A stretch of 62,832 bases of DNA from an uncultured Eubacteriales bacterium (GTDB lineage: Bacteria > Bacillota > Clostridia > Oscillospirales > Oscillospiraceae), in assembly GCA_900544975.1 (NCBI GenBank), contig UQXI01000012.1, positions 1 to 62,832 on the forward strand, given 5' to 3'. Below are positions 57,485 through 62,832 of the stretch, piece by piece. A program made the position numbers and the translations under genes. The notes below the pieces were generated by a model, which searched no databases, was not told where the DNA came from, and was given only the letters and a program-made list of their open reading frames with translations. Numbering within the stretch: position 1 is the first letter of the stretch; each line of letters starts with the position of its first letter.

Positions 57485-58924
57485 ATGAACAAACAAATGA
57501 TTCGCTACGTCCTGGGGCTGGTGCTGCTCATCGAGGGGGCGCTGCTGCTGCTGCCCCTGGCCGTCGCCCTGCTCTACCGCGAGGCCTCCTGGATCTATTT
57601 CATCGCCACCATTGGCGTCTGCCTGGCCCTGGGTGGCTGTATGACCCTTCGGAAGCCCCAGCGGCGGGCTCTCTTTCCCAAAGACGGCTTCGTGATTGCC
57701 GCCCTCAGCTGGATCGTCATCAGCCTTGTAGGGGCGCTGCCCTTCTGCCTGTCCGGCCAGATCCCCCGGTACATCGACGCCCTGTTTGAAATGATCTCCG
57801 GCTTTACCACCACAGGCTCCAGCATTTTGACCCAGGTGGAGGCTCTGGACCACGGCATGCTATTCTGGCGCAGCTTCAGCCATTGGGTGGGCGGCATGGG
57901 CATTCTGGTGTTTATGTTGGCGCTGCTGCCTGCCATGGGCGGAGCCACCATCCACATCCTCCGGGCAGAAAGCCCCGGACCTAGTGTGGGCAAAGTTGTA
58001 CCCAAAATTCGGGACTCCGCTAAGATCACCTACGAAATTTACCTGGCTCTCACCGTCCTGCTGGTGATTTTGTACCTGGCTGGGGGCATGTCCCTGTTCG
58101 ATAGCCTGTGCATTGCCTTTGGCACGGCAGGCACCGGCGGCTTTGCCGTCCGGACCTCCAGCTGCGCCGAATATAGCCCCTATATTCAGACGGTCACCAC
58201 CATCTTTATGATCCTCTTTGGGGTGAACTTCACCGTCTACTTCCTCCTGCTGCAGCGAAAATTCCGGCAGGCCCTGCGCAGTTCTGAGCTGTGGACCTAT
58301 CTAGGCGTCATCCTAGTCGCCACCTTGGCCATCAGCCTCAACATCTTCCGTTCTATGTCATCGTTTGGCCAGGCGGTCCATCATGCGGCCTTCACCGTCT
58401 CCTCCCTCATCACCACCACGGGTTATGGGACGGTGGACTTCAACCTGTGGCCGGAGTTCAGCCGGGTGATTCTGTGTTTTTTAATGGTCATGGGCGCATG
58501 CGCCGGCTCCACCGGCGGCGGCTTCAAGGTCTCCCGAATCGTCATCCTGTGCCGGTATGCAAACAATGAATTGAAGCGTCTGATTCACCCCCGGACCGTC
58601 AATGTGGTCCAGGTGGACGGCAAACAGATCTCCCGGGAAACGGTGCACGGCGTGCTGGTCTACACCCTCTTCTACATCTTCATTGCCATGGCCTCCATGC
58701 TCCTCATCTCTCTGGACAATTTCGACGCCTCCACCACCGTCTCCTCTGTCTTGGCCACCCTCAATAACATCGGCCCCGGCCTGGGCGCCGTGGGACCGGC
58801 GGCTTCCTTTGCCGGGCTGTCGGACCTGTCCAAAGCCGTCCTGTGCTTGGACATGCTGGCCGGACGACTGGAGATCTTCCCCCTCCTGGTGCTTCTCCTG
58901 CCCAGCACCTGGGCCAAAAAATAA
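57485..58924 (+). CDS. trkH: TrkH/KtrB-family potassium channel subunit
   Basis: 479 residues, about ten membrane segments. Four pore-loop filter motifs are visible: SGFTTTGSS, GTAGTGGFAV, TTTGYGTVDF and NNIGPGLGAVG; the conserved AGSTGGGFKVSR intramembrane region is intact. Moves K+ (or Na+) with a cytoplasmic TrkA/KtrA ring that is not encoded here. Single gene with a strong promoter. Confidence 0.93.
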   Translation: MNKQMIRYVLGLVLLIEGALLLLPLAVALLYREASWIYFIATIGVCLALGGCMTLRKPQRRALFPKDGFVIAALSWIVISLVGALPFCLSGQIPRYIDALFEMISGFTTTGSSILTQVEALDHGMLFWRSFSHWVGGMGILVFMLALLPAMGGATIHILRAESPGPSVGKVVPKIRDSAKITYEIYLALTVLLVILYLAGGMSLFDSLCIAFGTAGTGGFAVRTSSCAEYSPYIQTVTTIFMILFGVNFTVYFLLLQRKFRQALRSSELWTYLGVILVATLAISLNIFRSMSSFGQAVHHAAFTVSSLITTTGYGTVDFNLWPEFSRVILCFLMVMGACAGSTGGGFKVSRIVILCRYANNELKRLIHPRTVNVVQVDGKQISRETVHGVLVYTLFYIFIAMASMLLISLDNFDASTTVSSVLATLNNIGPGLGAVGPAASFAGLSDLSKAVLCLDMLAGRLEIFPLLVLLLPSTWAKK

Positions 58925-58955
58925 GACCGGAGTACATGCGCCAATTGTAACCATG

Positions 58956-59013
58956 ATATGCTCCCCCTATCGAAGACAGTGAAACACAAACCGTCTTGAT
59001 AGGGGGAGCATAT
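58956..59013. terminator. Long hairpin between convergent genes
   Basis: ATATGCTCCCCCTATC...AAGAC arms at 58956-58977 and 58993-59013, 21 pairs with one bulge, loop of about 15. Between trkH (plus) and the YoaK-like gene (minus); probably a two-way terminator though T-runs are weak. Confidence 0.6.
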
Positions 59014-59029
59014 TGTCAAATGGAACGTT

Positions 59030-59719
59030 CTATGTTTCTCCGTTTCCCTGCCTCCGGATCCATGCCATCAGAGCGGCCGCCGCCAGAAGCAGAGGGCAGC
59101 AGATCAGGATGGTGTATCTTCCCATGCTCCGGCAGGCCACTCCGCCCAGGGACGCGCCCAGGACGAAGACCAGGATCACCAGGCAATACACCTTCGCCCG
59201 GTGCAGATGGGCCTTCTCCCGGGTGACGTGCCAGCGGTACAGATGCTCCATGCCGCTGCGGAGGTTGCCAATGCACATGGTGGTGGCGTAGGCATTGCCC
59301 TCAATCTTCCGGAAGCTCTCCACCTGCATGGCGCACACAAAGCTCACCAGACCGTTGGCCAGCAAATTGAGCTGGAGGGGCAAAAAAGCCACCAGGCACA
59401 AAATCACCGCCTCCAGCAGCACCACTGCCTGCCGCCAGTGGAAGGCCAGGTTGCGGCTGTGAAACCGATTATGTACCACCTCCGCCGCAAAGACGCCCCC
59501 GGCAAAGGCCAGCACCGGAATCAGGTGTTCCACCGCCACCGCCCACTGCCCCAGGGCCAGGCTCTGGCCCACCAGGACCATGTTGCCGGTCTGGGCATTG
59601 GCAAACACCTGATCCCGGACATTGTACGTATAGGCGTCCTGCAGGCCGCCAGACGCGGCCAGCAGGCAACCCACCAGGATGGATTGGGAGGGTTTCTCTG
59701 GGGGTACCAGATATTTCAT
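59030..59719 (-). CDS. YoaK-family (DUF1275) membrane protein
   Basis: 229 residues with six membrane segments. SGGLQDAYTYNVRDQVFANAQTGNMVLVG is the typical start (GxxDAxTY...AnxqTGN), and MQVESFRKIEGNAYATTMCIGNLRSG continues the pattern. Family function unknown. Six bases after the flavoprotein stop, so it may be the fourth gene of that unit. Confidence 0.88.
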   Translation of the reverse strand: MKYLVPPEKPSQSILVGCLLAASGGLQDAYTYNVRDQVFANAQTGNMVLVGQSLALGQWAVAVEHLIPVLAFAGGVFAAEVVHNRFHSRNLAFHWRQAVVLLEAVILCLVAFLPLQLNLLANGLVSFVCAMQVESFRKIEGNAYATTMCIGNLRSGMEHLYRWHVTREKAHLHRAKVYCLVILVFVLGASLGGVACRSMGRYTILICCPLLLAAAALMAWIRRQGNGET

Positions 59720-59725
59720 AACCTC

Positions 59726-61333
59726 TTAAAAATCCTTTCCCATAGAGTTGTAGGTTGGAAGCAGCTTGGGGCTCACCTTGCCGGTGGAAATTCCCGCCAG
59801 CTCCAACTGCTCTGCAAACGCTGCAACATGTCGGAGCGTGGGCGCGCCCAGCTTCACGTTCCTGGCCGCATTGCCTGCATTCCGGCCTGCATCCCGGCCA
59901 AAGACGATGATATCCAAGAGACTGTTGCCCATGAGCCGGTTTCTCCCGTGGATGCCTCCCACCGCCTCCCCGGCCACATAGAGGTTGGGTACATGCGGCG
60001 TCTGGCAATCGGGGCCAATGTCCAGGCCGCCGTTTTGATAGTGGAGCGTGGGATAGACCAGAATTGGCGTCTTGCGGATGTCCATGCCGTACTTTCCAAA
60101 CATGCGCAGCATGGCGGGAATCCGGCGTTCAATTGTACCTGCCCCATGGCGAAGCTCAATCATAGGGGTATCCAGCCAGACCCCCTGACCATCCGGGGTC
60201 TGTACTCCCTTGTTCCGGCCCTGGCACTCCCGAATGATGGAGGCGGCGGACACGTCCCGGGTCTCCAGGGGATGCATAAACGCCTCGCCCTCCCGGTTGA
60301 TGAGCATCGCCCCCAGGGACCGGACCTTTTCCGTCACCAGGGCTCCAAAAATCTGCTGGGGAAAGGCCGCCCCGGTGGGGTGGTACTGCAGGGTATCCGG
60401 GTACAGGAGCTTCGCCCCCGCCCGATATCCCAGGACCAGGCCGTCCGCTGTGGCGCCATAGTGGTTGGAGGTGGGGAAGCCCTGGTAATGCATCCGCCCC
60501 GCTCCGCCCGTGGCCAAAATCACCGTTTTGGCCCGGGCCACCAAAATCTCCCGGGTCTCCATGTTCAGAAGCACCGCACCGGAGGCCCGGCCGTCTTCGT
60601 CCAAAATCAGCTCCACAGCTGCGGTGAAATCCACCACCTGAATGGGCCGGTTCAGCACCTCGTCCCGGAGGGTACGCATGATCTCTGCTCCGGAGTAGTC
60701 TTTGGCGGCATGCATCCGCTTCCGGGAGGTACCGCCCCCGTGGGTGGTCACCATGGTTCCATCCGGCTCCTTGTCAAATTCCACCCCCAGCTGGTTCAGC
60801 CACTGAATGGCCTCCGGGGCCTCCGTGACCAGCTTGTACAGCAGCTCCTTCTTGGCGGCAAAGTGACCGCCTCCGAAGGCGTCCAGATAGTGGATGGCGG
60901 GAGAATCGTTGGGCTTATCGGCAGCCTGAATGCCGCCCTCGGCCATCATGGTATTGGCGTCTCCCACTCGAAGCTTGGTGATCAGCAGCACAGAAGCGCC
61001 GGTGTTTTGGGCCTCCAGGGCTGCCGCACAGCCCGCTCCGCCGCCGCCAATGACCAGTACGTCGGCAGCCAAATCCGTCCGGTCCAGCTGCACCGCCTCT
61101 CCCAGGATCCGGGGGCGGGACTGGAGCAGCTCCGCCAGCTCCAGAGGCGCCTTCTCCCCGGCGTTTGGGCCCACCTGCAGGGAGGTAAACTGGTCTTCTC
61201 TGTAATCCGGGTGGTAGGCCTTCAGGAGGGCCTCCTTCTCCTCCGCCGTCATGCGGCGGGGCTCTGTGGCCAGGTTTTGGGCACGGTGTGCCTCCACCCT
61301 GGCGATGGATTCCAGCATTTCCGGTGTATACAT
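59726..61333 (-). CDS. Fumarate reductase/succinate dehydrogenase-like flavoprotein
   Basis: 535 residues. N-terminal extension of about 85 residues, then the FAD fold (VLVIGGGGAGCAAALEAQNTGA). Catalytic stretches QYHPTGAAFPQ, IELRHGAGTIE and GRNRLMGNSLLDIIVFGRDAG are intact. At the position of the FAD-linking His of FrdA/SdhA (SHTVAAEGG) this protein has DANTMMAEGG, so FAD should be non-covalent. Encoded with an Fe-S protein and an FNR-like protein: a soluble NAD(P)H-driven enzyme is likely. Substrate fumarate or a close analogue. Confidence 0.85.
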   Translation of the reverse strand: MYTPEMLESIARVEAHRAQNLATEPRRMTAEEKEALLKAYHPDYREDQFTSLQVGPNAGEKAPLELAELLQSRPRILGEAVQLDRTDLAADVLVIGGGGAGCAAALEAQNTGASVLLITKLRVGDANTMMAEGGIQAADKPNDSPAIHYLDAFGGGHFAAKKELLYKLVTEAPEAIQWLNQLGVEFDKEPDGTMVTTHGGGTSRKRMHAAKDYSGAEIMRTLRDEVLNRPIQVVDFTAAVELILDEDGRASGAVLLNMETREILVARAKTVILATGGAGRMHYQGFPTSNHYGATADGLVLGYRAGAKLLYPDTLQYHPTGAAFPQQIFGALVTEKVRSLGAMLINREGEAFMHPLETRDVSAASIIRECQGRNKGVQTPDGQGVWLDTPMIELRHGAGTIERRIPAMLRMFGKYGMDIRKTPILVYPTLHYQNGGLDIGPDCQTPHVPNLYVAGEAVGGIHGRNRLMGNSLLDIIVFGRDAGRNAGNAARNVKLGAPTLRHVAAFAEQLELAGISTGKVSPKLLPTYNSMGKDF

Positions 61334-61345
61334 TCGATTCCCTCC

Positions 61346-62020
61346 CTACTTCTCAATCTCCCGGTGGTTATACAGCTCTTGCAGCTCCTCCAGGGGCTTG
61401 CCCATCAAGGTCTCCAGGAGCTCCCGGAAGGCGCCGTCCGCAATTTCCTGCACCCGGTCCTCCAGATGCTGAGACTTGGGCATCAGGTACTTGCCGTTGA
61501 TCCGCCGGGCCAGCATGGCCACCTGGGGATGGGAAATCCCCGCCGGGCACCGTGCCGAGCACACCCCGCACATGACGCAGTCAAAGGACTCCTCAGCGCA
61601 GGCGGCAAAGTCTCCCCGCTGGGCATAGGCAATGTACTGCATCACATTCAACTCCTGGGTGCAGCTTTTGGTACAGGCATTGCAGCCGATGCAGGCGTAA
61701 ATCTCCGGATACAGCTGCATCATCACCTGCTGATTCAGGGGGATGCTCTCCATGTCGTACACCTGCTTCACCAGGGGGAAGAAGGGCAGGGTGGCAACGT
61801 ACATCCCCTCCTCCACCTGAGTCTGGCAGGCCAGGCAGCTTTTCAGCTCCTGCTTTCCCTTCACCCGGTACAAGGTGGCGCAGGCGCCGCAGAAGCCGTT
61901 CCGGCAGCCGCAGCCCCGGACCAGCTGATAGCCCGCATACTCCATGGCCCGCATAATGGTGAGGGAACCCGGAACCTCATACTGCTTTCCGAAAAAATAA
62001 ACATGAACCATTTCTTCCAT
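61346..62020 (-). CDS. Fe-S electron-transfer subunit (SdhB/FrdB-like)
   Basis: 224 residues from ATG 62020 (MEEMVHVYFF). 2Fe-2S domain with CGCRNGFCGAC and the fourth ligand in KSCLAC, then two 4Fe-4S-type clusters CIGCNACTKSC and CVMCGVCSARCP. It links the FNR-like protein to the flavoprotein. It is shorter and differently ordered than classical FrdB. 12 bases after the stop of the flavodehydrogenase gene. Confidence 0.88.
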   Translation of the reverse strand: MEEMVHVYFFGKQYEVPGSLTIMRAMEYAGYQLVRGCGCRNGFCGACATLYRVKGKQELKSCLACQTQVEEGMYVATLPFFPLVKQVYDMESIPLNQQVMMQLYPEIYACIGCNACTKSCTQELNVMQYIAYAQRGDFAACAEESFDCVMCGVCSARCPAGISHPQVAMLARRINGKYLMPKSQHLEDRVQEIADGAFRELLETLMGKPLEELQELYNHREIEK

Positions 62021-62033
62021 CGTAACACCTCTG

Positions 62034-62832
62034 TCAATACTCATCGGGCAGCCGGTCCAGCTGGTCGCAGCGGAACACAGGACCATCCTTGCAGACATAC
62101 CGGTCCCCAATGTTGCATCGGCCACACTTGCCAATGCCGCACTTCATCCGCAGCTCCAGGGTGGTGTACACCTGGGTTTTCTGAAAGCCCATGGCCTCCA
62201 GCGCCTCCAGGGTAAACTGGATCATCACAGGAGGGCCGCAGACCACCGCGGTTTTCCCCGTATCAAAGCCCAGCTCCCGGACATAGCCGGGCACAAAGCC
62301 CACATGGCCGTCCCACTCCGGCTGCTCCCGGTCAATGGTCAGGTACACGTCCACGCCGTCCCGCTTGGCCCAGTCGTTCTGAATCTCGTCCAGGCCCACC
62401 AGGTCCTGCATGGAGCGGGAGCCGTAAAGGATTTCCACGCTGCCGTAATTCTCCCGCTTGTCCAGCACGTAATTGATCACGGAGCGCAGGGGCGCCAGGC
62501 CGATACCGCCGGCGATGAACAGCAGGTTTTTACCTTTCCACTCGTCGAGCGGGAAAACGTTGCCGAACGGTCCCCGGAAGCCGACGGTATCGCCCTCTTC
62601 GAGCTTCGACAGGCCCGTGGTCACGCGTCCGGCCTGGCGGAACGTACATTCGATATACCCTTTGCGGGTAGGGGACGAAGCGATGCAGAACGTGGATTCC
62701 CCTTCGCCGAATACCGAGTATTCGCCGAACTGCCCCGCCCGGAATTCGAATGCGGCGGCCTCCTGCTCATTGCGGAATTTCAACCGGAACGTCCTGACGC
62801 CCGGAGCTTCGACGGTGATCTTCTCGATCTCC
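62034..62832 (-). CDS. FNR-like FAD/NAD(P)-binding subunit, 5' end missing
   Basis: At least 266 residues; the frame stays open through the right edge (EIEKITVEAPGVRTFRLKF in outline), so the start is outside. FAD-binding RxxS-type CIASSPT, NAD-binding GGIGLAPLRSVI and the C-terminal 2Fe-2S motif KCGIGKCGRCNIGDRYVCKDGPV (AsrB/HydG-like). It takes electrons from NAD(P)H for the Fe-S subunit. Codon use changes near 62530, inside this gene. Confidence 0.85.
   Translation of the reverse strand, partial: EIEKITVEAPGVRTFRLKFRNEQEAAAFEFRAGQFGEYSVFGEGESTFCIASSPTRKGYIECTFRQAGRVTTGLSKLEEGDTVGFRGPFGNVFPLDEWKGKNLLFIAGGIGLAPLRSVINYVLDKRENYGSVEILYGSRSMQDLVGLDEIQNDWAKRDGVDVYLTIDREQPEWDGHVGFVPGYVRELGFDTGKTAVVCGPPVMIQFTLEALEAMGFQKTQVYTTLELRMKCGIGKCGRCNIGDRYVCKDGPVFRCDQLDRLPDEY

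Noticed and set aside
59201..62215. Plus-strand open frame of 1,004 codons
   Set aside because: It is antisense to the YoaK-like, flavoprotein and Fe-S genes, which have clear domains. Long antisense frames are common in GC-rich DNA.

Overview
The window (62.8 kb, high GC) looks like a chromosome segment of a spore-former-type, anaerobic gut Clostridia, most likely family Oscillospiraceae. Supporting signs are HemZ, a SpoVB-like flippase, Firmicute-type leaders (T-box, tandem glycine riboswitch, cobalamin riboswitch, CIRCE), near-consensus sigma-A promoters with 17-bp spacers, a class B sortase, MetV/MetF and a soluble fumarate-reductase-like module. No phage or CRISPR is visible. Genus is not resolvable by eye.

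Layout. 1-8.5 kb (minus): DUF3786 protein (cut by the edge), Mrp ATPase, an unknown protein, an ABC-F ATPase with a GNAT acetyltransferase, then RNase M5-like toprim, HolA and ComEC. 8.7-12.5 kb (plus): two flavoproteins and a CPBP protease. 12.7-23 kb (minus): HU, SpoVB-like flippase, amidohydrolase, HemZ, MBL hydrolase, Dtd, Rel and RecJ, the last five in an order typical of Clostridia. 23.3-24.6 kb: a lipoprotein and tRNA-Val. 24.8-30.5 kb: a TetR-controlled divergent cassette with an MMPL exporter and a secreted Leu/Gly heptad-repeat protein. 30.8-32.6 kb: metV-metF behind a tandem glycine riboswitch.

The main system lies at 32.8-46.05 kb. One minus-strand transcription unit starts at a perfect TTGACA/TATAAT promoter, passes a cobalamin riboswitch and terminator, and then encodes: a small secreted DUF4430-like protein; a 1.77-kDa-scale (about 1,766-residue) wall-anchored protein with helical-barrel and DUF4430 domains, the two folds that make up animal transcobalamin and intrinsic factor; a FecR-DUF4430 protein; an ECF transporter (two EcfT, one fused double ATPase, one S component); and a class B sortase. 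I read this as a surface corrinoid-capture and import system.

46.5-62.8 kb: two unknown proteins, the GGGtGRT/NifU-like pair, a CIRCE-controlled Hsp20, cysteine desulfurase with DUF3343, UPF0340, a YHISR-type protein, alaS, a RAYT transposase inserted between the alaS T-box and alaS, GDPD, TrkH, YoaK-like, and a flavoprotein/Fe-S/FNR trio that runs off the right edge. Two families of GTAG-headed REP palindromes, with compensatory base changes, are scattered through the window, two of them inside the RAYT gene itself. The last 300 bases show a sudden change of codon usage inside one reading frame, which may mark an assembly chimera.
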